Source: Novosphingobium terrae
GTDB lineage: Bacteria; Pseudomonadota; Alphaproteobacteria; Sphingomonadales; Sphingomonadaceae
DNA: 64,000 nt
NCBI RefSeq assembly: GCF_017163935.1
Contig: NZ_JABVZR010000001.1
Location: 2,976,001 to 3,040,000 of the forward strand
Reading direction: 5' to 3'
Shown here: positions 50,775 through 59,937 of the stretch, one piece after another
Numbering within the stretch: the stretch's first letter is position 1
Layout: each line of letters begins with the position of its first letter
Position numbers and translations under genes: made by a program
Notes under the pieces: model-generated
The model's input: only the letters and a program-made list of their open reading frames with translations
The model's database searches: none
What the model was told of the DNA's origin: nothing

Positions 50775-51602
50775 TCAAACCGGCTGCATCACCAGCGCCA
50801 GCCCGTCATCGGCGAAGCTGGCTCGCCCCAGCCCCATGGCGAGAGCACAACCACCCGGAGCGATCACCTCACCCGCGATATGCACCTCGCCCTTCAGCGG
50901 CGCCACCAGCACAGGGCGATCGCCATAGCGCGCCGCCAGATCGCCGCCGGGCACGCCCTCCAACCGGTCCAGCCGGAAGTAAGGCCCATCGACCAGCGCG
51001 GCATTGCCATGCTCACCCACATGTTTGTGCCAGCGTGACAGGTCATAGACCTCGCCCAGCGACACGGCGATGCCATCGTCCAGATGCAGCTCGCGCGGGC
51101 GGCCATAGTCATAGAGGCGATAGGTGATGTCGCTGTTCTGCTGCACCTCCACCACCGTCACCCCCGCGCCGATGGCATGGACAGTGTTGGCCGGAATGTA
51201 GAAGAAATCGCCCGGCTTCACATCGTGCCAGACCAGCTTTTCCTCGATGCTGCCGTCCAGAGCGGCTGCACGCATAGCCTCATGGCTGATGGGCTCGCGA
51301 AAGCCGATGCCGAGCTGGCCACCGGGCTCGGCGGCGATCACGAACCAGCATTCCTCCTTGCCCTGCTTGCCCAGGCCGCGCTCCAGCGTCTGCGTGTCGC
51401 TGGGGTGGACCTGCACGGAAAGCTTGTCGCTGGTGAAGATGTATTTCACCAGCAGCTCGGGCAGCGCCGGGGGCGGCTCGAACCAGATCTCACCGATCTG
51501 GCGGCCATCAGGCGCGGTGAAAGGCGGGGGCAGATCGGTGCGCCCCCAGGGCTTGTCCACCAGCTTGACGGGCAGTTCGCCCTGCATTGCCACGATGCTC
51601 AT
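50775..51602 (-). CDS. manA: Class I mannose-6-phosphate isomerase
   Basis: A 275-residue cupin-type isomerase interconverting fructose-6-phosphate and mannose-6-phosphate. Metal-site motifs are present: KLSVQVHPSDTQTLERGLGK and EECWFV (Gln, His, Glu), and later FFYIPANTVHAIGAG with the last histidine. It is a short, single-lobed class I form. Start 51602 has AAGGAG six bases upstream. It lies 34 bases behind manC on the same strand, so the two make GDP-mannose together. Confidence 0.9.
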   Translation of the reverse strand: MSIVAMQGELPVKLVDKPWGRTDLPPPFTAPDGRQIGEIWFEPPPALPELLVKYIFTSDKLSVQVHPSDTQTLERGLGKQGKEECWFVIAAEPGGQLGIGFREPISHEAMRAAALDGSIEEKLVWHDVKPGDFFYIPANTVHAIGAGVTVVEVQQNSDITYRLYDYGRPRELHLDDGIAVSLGEVYDLSRWHKHVGEHGNAALVDGPYFRLDRLEGVPGGDLAARYGDRPVLVAPLKGEVHIAGEVIAPGGCALAMGLGRASFADDGLALVMQPV

Positions 51603-51636
51603 CGCACGCTCCTTCATGTGCTGGTCCGGGGCCTGC

Positions 51637-52671
51637 TTACTGATTGGCCGCGCCATACAGCTTGCCGACCTTCTGCACGCCGGCCACCGAGGTGATCATC
51701 ACATCGGGCCCATCGACCACGACGATCGCATCCTCCAGCCCGATGACCGAAACATGCGCGCCATCACTCTCAACCAGAACGTTGCGGCATCCCACGAGTT
51801 CCGCCTTGCCGATCACGCTGTTGCCCGCCGCGTCACGATCACGCGCTTCCCACAAGGCATGCCAGTTGCCGATGTCGCTCCAGGCCATGGCGGCGGGGAC
51901 GACGGCGGCGCGCTGGGTCTTTTCCATCACCGCGTAATCAATTGATTCGCTGGGCACCTGCGCGAAAAGCTCCGCATCCGGGTGGAAGCGGCGGCCATCC
52001 TCATGGCCTTGCGCCACGGCGGCGCGCACGGCCTGCGCAATATCGGGCCGATGGGCTTCCAGCTCGCGCAGATAGTCACCGGCGCGGAAGGCGAAGATGC
52101 CACCGTTCCAGCTGTAGGTGCCTTCGCTCAGGAACTGCATGGCGCGTTCCAGATCGGGCTTTTCCACGAAACGATCAACCTTGTAGCCGCCCGTGCCCAC
52201 GATCCCTTCGCCCTGCTTCACATAGCCAAAGCCGGTTTCCGGCGCCGTGGCCGCAATGCCGAAGGCCACCAGCCAGCCCTGTGTGGCAAGCGCCTCTGCC
52301 GTGCGCGCGGCGATCACAAAGGCTTCGGGATTGCCGATATGGTGGTCGCTGGGGCAGACCAGCATCACGCTGTCCTCCGGCACACGCAACGCGGCCAGAG
52401 CGATCGCGGCGGCTGTGTTGCGCGCGGCAGGTTCCACCACCACGCCGGCATCGGGTGCCAGAGCCAGCTGGCTTTCCACATGCTCCAGATGGGCCTTGCC
52501 GGTCACGATGATCGGCGCGGCGAAAATCTCGCGGTCGGCGGCGCGGTGCAGCGCCGCCTCAAACAGGGTGCGGTCCCCCACCAGCGGCAGGAAAGGCTTG
52601 GGCTTGGCCGCCCGACTGCGCGGCCACAACCGCGTCCCGCTTCCTCCGCACAGAACCACTGGGGTAATCAT
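51637..52671 (-). CDS. manC: Mannose-1-phosphate guanylyltransferase
   Basis: A 344-residue nucleotidyltransferase forming GDP-mannose. The nucleotide-binding motif is VVLCGGSGTRLWPRSR with downstream KPKPFLPLVG; VMLVCPSDHHI and GFGYVKQGEG are typical, as are YSWNGGIFAFRAGDY and SIDYAVMEKT. The C-terminal isomerase domain of bifunctional enzymes is absent, matching the separate manA gene downstream. Start 52671 has GAGGAG upstream. GDP-mannose probably feeds cell-surface polysaccharide. Confidence 0.93.
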   Translation of the reverse strand: MITPVVLCGGSGTRLWPRSRAAKPKPFLPLVGDRTLFEAALHRAADREIFAAPIIVTGKAHLEHVESQLALAPDAGVVVEPAARNTAAAIALAALRVPEDSVMLVCPSDHHIGNPEAFVIAARTAEALATQGWLVAFGIAATAPETGFGYVKQGEGIVGTGGYKVDRFVEKPDLERAMQFLSEGTYSWNGGIFAFRAGDYLRELEAHRPDIAQAVRAAVAQGHEDGRRFHPDAELFAQVPSESIDYAVMEKTQRAAVVPAAMAWSDIGNWHALWEARDRDAAGNSVIGKAELVGCRNVLVESDGAHVSVIGLEDAIVVVDGPDVMITSVAGVQKVGKLYGAANQ

Positions 52672-53109
52672 CTCAAACAGCTCCTCAGCGACAGCCGGAT
52701 TCCGCAAGACCGGACCGGGCACACAAGCGCCCCATCCGCACCTTCCTAGCCCCAACCGACGCAATTTACACGGGCTATTCGCTTATGCAGCAAACTGCGC
52801 TGTTCCGGCAAGGTCCAGAAGGATGAGATTAAGCCGCTTCTTGTTCCAAATGGGCGCATTTGCACAACAAGCTGTCCCCGCAACCCAGCCTTGCAGCCTG
52901 CCTTGCCGGGGCGGAAAGAGCCATTCGGCGGGCTTCTTCCACAACCTCCGGAACGGATCAGACGGATACCCACACGCTTTCGACGTCCCGCCCTGAAACA
53001 GCGCCATGGCGAAACCGCATGCAGGCGCCATTCATGCCAATTGTGGCCTGTTAAGATTTGTGCGATGCAACCTTGATCCTCACCCCGTTTCTTGCGGAAC
53101 GCCAGCCTC
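52672..53109. other. Gap between manC and glycosyltransferase
   Basis: About 440 bases between divergent genes. I see no gene, repeat or convincing operator here; promoters of both flanking genes must lie within it. Confidence 0.4.
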
Positions 53110-55071
53110 ATGAGCTTTTACGGCGCCTTTTTTCGCACGCTGTTCTGGCGTCCGCGCCGGGCGACACAGGCGCTCTACTGGCATGCCAAGGGGCAGGCGC
53201 TGCGCGCGCGCAGCCTGTTGCGCGCCGGCGCTGCCCCACCGCCACAGACTGGCGCTCCGCAATCGCCCCATGCCTATCAGGTCTGGATCGACACCGTCGA
53301 GCGGCGCGAAAAAACCATCGCTCAGGCCCCGAAAGCCATCGAGGAATGGGCAACCAGGCCCCGCCTCACCGTGCTGCTCTATCAGGAGCAGGGCGCCGCA
53401 CCCGGCGCTTTCGAGCGCTGCGTCACCGCACTCAGCCGCCAGATCTATCCGCATTGGGAGCTGGTGCTGGTGCAATCGCATGAGGTGCAGCCACCGCTCG
53501 CCATCGCCGTGCCCCGGCTGGTGCTGGCCCCCAGCCGCGCCAGCAATGCCGCCGCCGCGCTGAGCATCGGCATGCACTCGGCCAGCGGCAGCCATATCCT
53601 GCCGCTGGCGGTGGGCACGCGGCTGGCGCCCACCGCCCTCTATCACTTTGCCGAGGCGCTTCAGGACCACCCCCAGGCCGATGTGTTCTATGGCGATCAC
53701 GACCATACCGGGCTGATGGGGCTGCGGCGGCGGCCATGGCTCAAGCCCGAATGGAACCGGGCGATGTTCCTTTCACAGGATTACCTCAGCCCCGTCTGCC
53801 TGCTGCGTGCCGAGCATCTGACCGCTGCCCTGCCGCTGCCCCCCGCTCTGGCCGAGGCGGCGATCTATGCCGTGCTGCTAGGCGTCACCGCGCGGGCGGA
53901 GGCCAGCGTGGTGCATGTGCCCCATATCCTCGCCCAGATCGGCAAGGAGGACGAGCGCGACACCGAAGACCGCCCGGAAACCCCTGAGGACAACCCCGAA
54001 CCCGATCTGGCGCCTGCCTTTGATGGCGCTGTCTTTAACGGCACCACCGCCGGGTCGATCGAAGATCTGCCTGTCGCCCCCGCCGCGCCGCCGCTGGAGC
54101 AGGCCGAGATCCCCCTCTCCACCGCACCGGAGCAGCCCGCCCCGGTGGGCCGCCATGCCGCGCGCCTCGCCGCCCTTGCCCGCGCGCTGGAGCATGAAGG
54201 CGCAACCATCACCCCCGGCCCCTGGGGCACGCATCGCATCGACTGGCCCCTGCCCGAAGACCCCGGCCCCGTCAGCATCCTGATTCCCGCCGGACAAAAG
54301 GCCGAACCGCTGCGCCGCTGCGTGCTCAGCCTGCTGGGCGCCACCCGCTATGCCCGGCGCCATGTCGTGATCGCCAGCCACGGCATGCCCGGCGCCGATA
54401 TGGAGCGCTATCTGGGCCGCATCGCGCAAAACCCGCGCGTCACCGTGCTGCGCATGGCCGACGCGCCCAGCAGCGCCGCCCTGCTGAACCGGGCGGCACG
54501 CGCCGCGCAGGGGCGCTTCCTCTGTCTGATGAGCCCGCAGGTCGAAGTGCTGGACGACCTCTGGCTCACCGCCCTGCTGCGCCACGCCATCCGCGCCGAA
54601 ACCGGGGCGGCAGGGGCAAGGCTGCTCAACCGCAACGGCACCATCCATCACGCCGGGCTGGTTGTCGGGCTGGGCGAAGGCGCGGGCCACGCCCACCGCT
54701 ATCAGCGTGATACCGATCCGGGCTATTTCGCCCAGGCCCATATCACGCGCCATGTCACCGCCGTCAGCAGCGCCTGCCTGCTGATCGACCGCGAGAAATT
54801 CGAGGCGGCAGGCGGCCTGGACGAGGACGCCTTCGCCCATGCGTTCCATGACGTGGATCTGTGCCTGAAGCTGGAGCAGGCGGGCCTGCGCAACATCTAT
54901 GTGCCCGAAGCCCTGCTGCTGCATCACGATATGCCCGTCAGCCGCCGCCCCGCCCGCCACGGCGACGAGTTGGCCATGCTGCGTGAGCGGTGGGGCACCG
55001 ATACATTCCGCGACCCGCTCCACCACCGTTATCTGGATCGCAAGAGTGAGCGTTACACGCTGAGTTTATAG
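53110..55071 (+). CDS. Two-domain GT2-type glycosyltransferase
   Basis: A 653-residue protein with two glycosyltransferase-A-like domains. The first (about 85-260) has RLTVLLYQEQGAAPGAFERC, WELVLVQSHE and DVFYGDHDHTG, the last resembling a DxD site. The second (about 390-640) has PVSILIPAGQKAEPLRRCVL, LLNRAARAAQGRFLCLMSPQ, and FAHAFHDVDLCLKLEQAGLR with a rhamnosyltransferase-like C-terminus. A proline- and acid-rich linker (about 285-350) joins them. It probably builds surface polysaccharide and could use the GDP-mannose made by the divergent manCA genes. Start 53110 gives MSFYGAFFRTLFW. Confidence 0.8.
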   Translation: MSFYGAFFRTLFWRPRRATQALYWHAKGQALRARSLLRAGAAPPPQTGAPQSPHAYQVWIDTVERREKTIAQAPKAIEEWATRPRLTVLLYQEQGAAPGAFERCVTALSRQIYPHWELVLVQSHEVQPPLAIAVPRLVLAPSRASNAAAALSIGMHSASGSHILPLAVGTRLAPTALYHFAEALQDHPQADVFYGDHDHTGLMGLRRRPWLKPEWNRAMFLSQDYLSPVCLLRAEHLTAALPLPPALAEAAIYAVLLGVTARAEASVVHVPHILAQIGKEDERDTEDRPETPEDNPEPDLAPAFDGAVFNGTTAGSIEDLPVAPAAPPLEQAEIPLSTAPEQPAPVGRHAARLAALARALEHEGATITPGPWGTHRIDWPLPEDPGPVSILIPAGQKAEPLRRCVLSLLGATRYARRHVVIASHGMPGADMERYLGRIAQNPRVTVLRMADAPSSAALLNRAARAAQGRFLCLMSPQVEVLDDLWLTALLRHAIRAETGAAGARLLNRNGTIHHAGLVVGLGEGAGHAHRYQRDTDPGYFAQAHITRHVTAVSSACLLIDREKFEAAGGLDEDAFAHAFHDVDLCLKLEQAGLRNIYVPEALLLHHDMPVSRRPARHGDELAMLRERWGTDTFRDPLHHRYLDRKSERYTLSL

Positions 55072-55091
55072 GCCGGAAGAAAAGAGGATAT

Positions 55092-55123
55092 GCGAGGGGG
55101 TTACCCCCTCGCGCTCCCATGAA
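55092..55123 (-). repeat. Dispersed palindromic repeat, copy 6 (reverse orientation)
   Basis: GCGAGGGGGTT-ACCCCCTCGC followed by GCTCCCATGAA, between the glycosyltransferase and the convergent esterase gene. Confidence 0.85.
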
Positions 55124-55198
55124 TGTCCGCGTCGCAACACAGTCAAATAACGGGACTGCAAAAAGCGATGGTCCTTTGCCCGCCGGAGGCAAAACGCC

Positions 55199-55879
55199 TT
55201 ACGCCTTGGGCAGAGCGTCCTTCACCGTGCCGATGGTGGCCTTCACCATGGCCTCCACGCCCTGCGGCGTGGGGTGGATATGGTCGGGCAGCTGCATGCC
55301 CTCCTTGCCCATGATCGGCGCCATGAAGAAGGGCACCAGCGCGGTGTGGTGCTTTTTGGCCAGATCGGGATAGATCGCATCGAAGCTCTTGCCATAGGCC
55401 TTGCCCATATTGGGCGCCGCCAGCATGCCCAGCAGCACGACAGGGATATGCTTCTCCTCCAGCTTCGTGAGGATCGCATCCAGATTGGCCCGCGCCGTCT
55501 CGGGCGAGAGCCCGCGCAGCATATCGTTGCCCCCCAGCGAAATCAGCACCAGATCAGGCTTTTGCCCGCCCAGCGTAAAGTCCAGCCGGGCGAGGCCATC
55601 GGCAGTGGTGTCGCCCGAAACGCCGGCATTGGTGACGCTCGCTGCCACACCCTGCGCGCGCAGGGCCGCCTCCAGCCGGGCAGGATAGGCCTGCTGGGGC
55701 GTGATGCCATAACCGGCCAGCAGGCTGTCGCCCAGCGCCACGATCTTCGCTCCCTGCGCTTGCGGCGCACTCTGCGCCGAGGCCGCGCTGCCGGTCGCGG
55801 CGTCCTCCGGCTTCTGCCCGCAACCGCCCAGCGCGAGCGCGCAAGCCAGCACCGCCGCCATCATCCCAGCCTGACGCAA
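55199..55879 (-). CDS. TesA-like SGNH esterase/lysophospholipase, lipoprotein
   Basis: A 226-residue SGNH esterase. Blocks are VALGDSLLAGYGITP, NAGVSGDTTADG, ISLGGNDMLRG and DHIHPTPQG. The leader ALALGGCGQ contains a lipobox, so it is probably membrane-anchored by lipid. The start is uncertain: TTG 55879 supplies the basic residue and a purine-rich upstream region; ATG 55864 or 55861 would leave no basic N-region. It is divergent from the ABC ATPase gene, an arrangement conserved as tesA / ybbA-ybbP in many proteobacteria. Confidence 0.88.
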   Translation of the reverse strand: MRQAGMMAAVLACALALGGCGQKPEDAATGSAASAQSAPQAQGAKIVALGDSLLAGYGITPQQAYPARLEAALRAQGVAASVTNAGVSGDTTADGLARLDFTLGGQKPDLVLISLGGNDMLRGLSPETARANLDAILTKLEEKHIPVVLLGMLAAPNMGKAYGKSFDAIYPDLAKKHHTALVPFFMAPIMGKEGMQLPDHIHPTPQGVEAMVKATIGTVKDALPKA

Positions 55880-55959
55880 AATCCTGCCCTTTCCTCGCTG
55901 TAACCTTTTGTGCGCCGCAGCACCTTGTCGCGCGGGCACCCGCGCGCCATATCCATCTT

Positions 55960-56709
55960 GTGACAAACGCCCCGGAAAGCAAGCCCGCCATCACGGCGAA
56001 CAATCTCACCCTCACGCTGGGGCAAGGTGCGGAGGCGACGGCGATCCTGCATGGCGTTTCACTGACTGTGCCCCAAGGGCAGGTGGTTGCGCTGCTGGGG
56101 CCTTCGGGATCGGGCAAATCATCGCTGATGGCGCTGCTGTCGGGACTGGAACGCGCCAGCGGCGGCCAGTTGATCGTGGCCGATCAGGACTTTTCCCAGC
56201 TGGACGAGGATGCTTTGGCACGCGCCCGAAGGGGCCGCATCGGCGTGGTGCTGCAGGCCTTCCATCTGCTGCCCACCATGACCGCGCTGGAAAATGTGAT
56301 GACCCCGCTGGAGCTGGCGGGCCTGCCCGATGCCGAAACCCGTGCCCGTGAGGAGCTGGCGGCTGTCGGCCTGACGCACCGCCTCACCCATTATCCCACG
56401 CAGCTTTCGGGCGGCGAGCAGCAGCGCGTCGCCATCGCCCGCGCTCTGGCCCCCCGTCCCACGCTGATCTTCGCCGACGAGCCCACCGGCAACCTCGACC
56501 ATGCCACAGGCGAGGCGATCATCGAACTCCTTTTCGCCCGTCGCGCCGAAAGCGGCGCCACGCTGGTGATCATCACCCATGACGAGGCGCTGGCCGCCCG
56601 CGCCCAGCGCATCATCCGCCTTTCCGACGGCCATATCGCCAGCGACAGCCTGAACGATCCGCACCACACCAGCGAAAACCTCCACGCCAGCCACGATCGC
56701 ACGTCATGA
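55960..56709 (+). CDS. ABC transporter ATP-binding protein (YbbA/LolD-like)
   Basis: A 249-residue ATPase of the MacB/LolD group. Walker A is LLGPSGSGKSSLMALLSG, the Q-loop region GVVLQAFHLLPTMTALENVM, the signature LSGGEQQRVAIARAL and Walker B LIFADEPTGNLDH. The start is GTG (MTNAPESK). It overlaps the permease gene by four bases. Partners of this type move lipoproteins or other hydrophobic cargo out of the inner membrane. Confidence 0.92.
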   Translation: MTNAPESKPAITANNLTLTLGQGAEATAILHGVSLTVPQGQVVALLGPSGSGKSSLMALLSGLERASGGQLIVADQDFSQLDEDALARARRGRIGVVLQAFHLLPTMTALENVMTPLELAGLPDAETRAREELAAVGLTHRLTHYPTQLSGGEQQRVAIARALAPRPTLIFADEPTGNLDHATGEAIIELLFARRAESGATLVIITHDEALAARAQRIIRLSDGHIASDSLNDPHHTSENLHASHDRTS

Positions 56710-59246
56710 GCGATGCCACGCTTTCATGGGGCATGGCATGGCGCCTGGCGCGGCGCGATCTTTCGGCGCGCTTCCGGGGCCTGCGGCTGCTGCTGGCCTG
56801 CCTGTTTCTGGGCGTGGGCGCGCTGGCCGCCACCGGCACGCTGACCGCCACCATCAACCATAACCTTGCCACCAAAGGCCGCCAGACCTTGGGCGGCGAT
56901 GTGCAGTTCACGCTCTGGCAGCGCGGGTTGAACCCTCAGGAACGCGCGGCGCTGGGGCGCTATGGCACGCTCTCGGAAGGCAGCCGGATGCAGGCGATGG
57001 CCAGCTTCGGCGACACCACCGCCCCCATCGAGCTGAAAGCCGTCGACCAGAACTGGCCGCTGGTGGGCCGCCTGACCTTGGCCGATGGCCGCAAGGTGGG
57101 CGCGCCCTCAGCGGGCGGCGCATGGCTCTCTGACGGCGCGGCGCAGAGGCTGGGCATCACGCCGGGCCAGCATTTCACCATCGCCGGGCAGAGCCTGACC
57201 GCGCTGGGCATCATCGCCGACGAACCCGACCGCCTCTCCGAAGGCTTTGCCCTCGGCCCCACGATCATCACCGATGCAGGCTTTCCCCATCGCGCCGGGC
57301 TGGACGCGCCGGGCGCGATGATTCGCACCCGCACCCGCATGGCCTGCGCGCAGAGCTGCGATGCTCAGGCGATTGCGGACCGGCTGAAGGCTCAGCTGCC
57401 CAGCTCCGGCATCGATATCCGCACGCGTGACAAGGCCGCGCCGGGCGCCGAGAACTTTATCGGCCGCATGGGCGATTTCCTCGATCTGGTGGGGCTGGCC
57501 GCCCTGATGATCGCGGGCCTCGGCATCGGCGGCGGCACGGCCAGCTATCTTGAAGCCCGGCGGCAGGCGATTGCCACGCTGAAGGTTCTGGGCGCCACCT
57601 CTGCCGATATCGCGCGGATCTATGTGGCGCAGATTGCCGCTGCCGCTCTGGCCGGAAGTCTGGCCGGGCTGGTGGTGGGCACCGCCGTGGTGCCGCTGCT
57701 CACCCATGCGCTGTCCAGCGTGCTGCCGGTGGATGAGGGGTTGATCCTCTCGCCCCTCGCGCTGAGCCGCGCGGGAGGCTGGGGCCTGCTGGTGGCGCTG
57801 GTCTTCGCCGCGCCGCCTTTGGCCGCCGCGCGCGATTTTCCCGCCATGGCGCTGATGCGCGCGCGGGTAGCGGGTGCCGGGCAACGCTGGAGGCGAGGCG
57901 CTTTTGTGCCCGTGGCGCTGGGTTTGGTGGCGATTGTCGCGTTGGCCTTCGCGGGCTCCGCCAACATCCGGACCACCGCGCTGTTTATCGCGGGCGCTGT
58001 GGGCAGTTTTGCCCTGCTGGGCGCTTTGGGCTGGGGGCTGCGCGCTCTGGCGGCGCGGCTGCCGCGCCCGCGCGATCCCATTGCCCGCATGGCGCTGGCC
58101 AATCTGCACCGCCCCGGCGCTCAGACCGGAAGGCTGGTGACGGCGCTGGGCTTCGGCCTCTCGGCCTTTGTGCTGCTGGCGGTGGTGCAGTCCAGTCTGG
58201 ATGCCAACATCGCCCGCCGCGTCCCCGCCAAGGCGCCGGACTATTTCGCCGTCGATCTGCCGCCCGATCAGCTGGGCACCTTCACGCAAGCGGTGAAGGC
58301 CACCGCGCCCGGAGCACATGTTCGCACCGTGCCCGCCCTGCGCGGCGCCATTCTGGCCTATGGGCCGGACAACGCCCCCACGCGCGTCGCCGATCTGAAA
58401 GAGGTGCCCGACGACGCCTGGGCGCTGAAAGGCGAACGCGGCCTGACCTTCAGCGACAGTGTGCCCGAGGGCAACACTGTCACCGAGGGCACATGGTGGA
58501 CGCCCGCCAATGCCGACCAGCCGCAGGTCTCGGTGGATGAAAAGCTGGCCAAAACCATCGGCCTGCATCTGGGCGACAGCATCACCATCGGCCTGCTGGG
58601 CGTGGAGCGCAGCGCGAAAGTCACCTCCTTCCGCCGCATCGACTGGGACAGTTTCGGCTTCAACTATGTGCTGGTCTTCTCGCCCGGCGCGCTGGCCGGG
58701 GCACCCTACAAGCTGGCGGCAACGATCAGCCTCGATCCCGCCCATCGCTCTGGCGCGGTGAAGGGCGCCTTGCTGTCCCGCCTGACCAAAGCTTTGCCGG
58801 GCACCTCGGTGGTCGAAGTCGGCCCGCTGCTGAGCGCGGCCCGCGATCTGTTGGGGCAGGTCTCCACCGCCATCCTCGCGGCGGCCAGCATCGCCGTGCT
58901 GGCAGGGATCGCGGTGTTGATCGGGGCGATTGCGGCGGCGCGGGCCTCACGGCTCTATGACAACACCATCCTGCGCGTGCTGGGCGCCAGCCGGGGTCAG
59001 TTGCTGGCGTTGCAGATGGCGGAATATGGCTTGCTGGCGGGGCTGCTGGCGCTGGTTGCGCTGGCGCTGGGCAGCAGCCTTGGCTGGCTGGTGGTGGTGA
59101 AGCTCTTCAGCTTCGACTTCCTGCCCGACTGGCCTCATGTGCTGCTGGTGCTGGGCGCGGGTCTGGTGGTGGTGCTGGGCTTTGCCTTTGCCAGCTCTCT
59201 GCCACTGCTGAACGCCAGACCGGCGCGGGCCCTGCGGGAGCTTTAG
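56706..59246 (+). CDS. FtsX-like ABC permease (YbbP-type)
   Basis: An 846-residue permease with about ten membrane segments in the duplicated FtsX/MacB arrangement: one near the N-terminus (LLLACLFLGVGALAATG), a group around residues 260-400, another at 410-500 and the last three after 710 (ILAAASIAVLAGIAVLIGAI). Large periplasmic loops lie between. It is coupled to the ATPase by an ATGA overlap. The stop overlaps the stop of the convergent small gene. Confidence 0.9.
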   Translation: MSDATLSWGMAWRLARRDLSARFRGLRLLLACLFLGVGALAATGTLTATINHNLATKGRQTLGGDVQFTLWQRGLNPQERAALGRYGTLSEGSRMQAMASFGDTTAPIELKAVDQNWPLVGRLTLADGRKVGAPSAGGAWLSDGAAQRLGITPGQHFTIAGQSLTALGIIADEPDRLSEGFALGPTIITDAGFPHRAGLDAPGAMIRTRTRMACAQSCDAQAIADRLKAQLPSSGIDIRTRDKAAPGAENFIGRMGDFLDLVGLAALMIAGLGIGGGTASYLEARRQAIATLKVLGATSADIARIYVAQIAAAALAGSLAGLVVGTAVVPLLTHALSSVLPVDEGLILSPLALSRAGGWGLLVALVFAAPPLAAARDFPAMALMRARVAGAGQRWRRGAFVPVALGLVAIVALAFAGSANIRTTALFIAGAVGSFALLGALGWGLRALAARLPRPRDPIARMALANLHRPGAQTGRLVTALGFGLSAFVLLAVVQSSLDANIARRVPAKAPDYFAVDLPPDQLGTFTQAVKATAPGAHVRTVPALRGAILAYGPDNAPTRVADLKEVPDDAWALKGERGLTFSDSVPEGNTVTEGTWWTPANADQPQVSVDEKLAKTIGLHLGDSITIGLLGVERSAKVTSFRRIDWDSFGFNYVLVFSPGALAGAPYKLAATISLDPAHRSGAVKGALLSRLTKALPGTSVVEVGPLLSAARDLLGQVSTAILAAASIAVLAGIAVLIGAIAAARASRLYDNTILRVLGASRGQLLALQMAEYGLLAGLLALVALALGSSLGWLVVVKLFSFDFLPDWPHVLLVLGAGLVVVLGFAFASSLPLLNARPARALREL

Positions 59247-59455
59247 AAAGGCTCCCGCGGCTGCACCTCGCGCTCTTCAACCCTTTCGACGTGGTTACGG
59301 ATCATCCGCAGCACGGTCAGGCCGCCAATCCCCGTCATATATTCCCACCACACATATTTGTGATGGTAGGTCTGCCACCAGGCAAGGCAGATCACCGCGA
59401 CAATCGCGACCATATGAACCCAAAACAGGACGCGACCGAGTTGAACATCACGCAT
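59243..59455 (-). CDS. Small conserved-looking membrane protein (70 residues)
   Basis: A 70-residue protein with one or two hydrophobic segments (RVLFWVHMVAIVAVICLAWW) and a charged C-terminus (RNHVERVEEREVQPREPF). GGAGGG lies seven bases before the ATG, supporting translation. I do not recognise a family. It follows the first DUF805 gene by 13 bases on the same strand, and its stop overlaps that of the permease. Confidence 0.55.
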   Translation of the reverse strand: MRDVQLGRVLFWVHMVAIVAVICLAWWQTYHHKYVWWEYMTGIGGLTVLRMIRNHVERVEEREVQPREPF

Positions 59456-59468
59456 CCTGCCCTCCTGC

Positions 59469-59882
59469 TCAACTGAACACGGCTTTCAAGCCGCTGTCCT
59501 TGGGGTCATCGCCAAAGCGGTTCGGACCCGGCGTGCCATCCTGACATTCGAAGATCAGTAGCGCCAACCAGCCCAGGATCGGCACGAAAAACAGCGCCAT
59601 CCACCATTGCGAGCGGTTGGTGTCATGCAGCCGCCGCGCCGTCACTGCGAAGGTCGGCACCACCGAGCCGAGGCCGAAGATGGCCGTAACAACATTGCCC
59701 AGCATGGTCTGCTCGGCACGCAGACCCAGCCCCACGGAGAAATCGCCGCCCAGCAGCAGATCGAGCGCCAGATTGGTCAGGCTGGTGAAGAGATGGAACA
59801 GCCAGAACTCCAGCCGCCGCGACCGCCCGCTGAATTGCGCATAACGCCGATAGGGCAGCAGCGCCCAGGATATCAAACTCAT
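59469..59882 (-). CDS. DUF805 membrane protein (third of three)
   Basis: A 137-residue membrane protein of the DUF805 family with four hydrophobic segments. Family marks: LLPYRRYAQFSGRSRRLEFW at the N-terminus, ARRLHDTNRSQWWMA in the middle and GTPGPNRFGDDPKD then a final VFS. Function unknown. It is one of three tandem paralogues that share these blocks; a terminator at 59902-59929 separates it from the next one. Confidence 0.85.
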   Translation of the reverse strand: MSLISWALLPYRRYAQFSGRSRRLEFWLFHLFTSLTNLALDLLLGGDFSVGLGLRAEQTMLGNVVTAIFGLGSVVPTFAVTARRLHDTNRSQWWMALFFVPILGWLALLIFECQDGTPGPNRFGDDPKDSGLKAVFS

Positions 59883-59901
59883 ACCACACCCCTGTCAGGC
59901 C

Positions 59902-59929
59902 AAAAAAAGGGGGCCATTGCAGCCCCCTT
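59902..59929 (-). terminator. Intrinsic terminator after middle DUF805 gene
   Basis: On the minus strand AAGGGGGC and GCCCCCTT pair around a seven-base loop and run into TTTTTTT. It lies nine bases after the stop of the 59938-60342 gene. Confidence 0.85.
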
Positions 59930-59937
59930 CCCTGTCT

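Noticed and set aside
52746-53111. Frames in the manC/glycosyltransferase gap
   Set aside because: No ribosome site or domain content; they overlap both promoters.
25664-55123. CRISPR array from recurring GAGGGGGTAACCCCCTC units
   Set aside because: Copies are kilobases apart, in both orientations, and self-palindromic, without regular spacers or cas genes.
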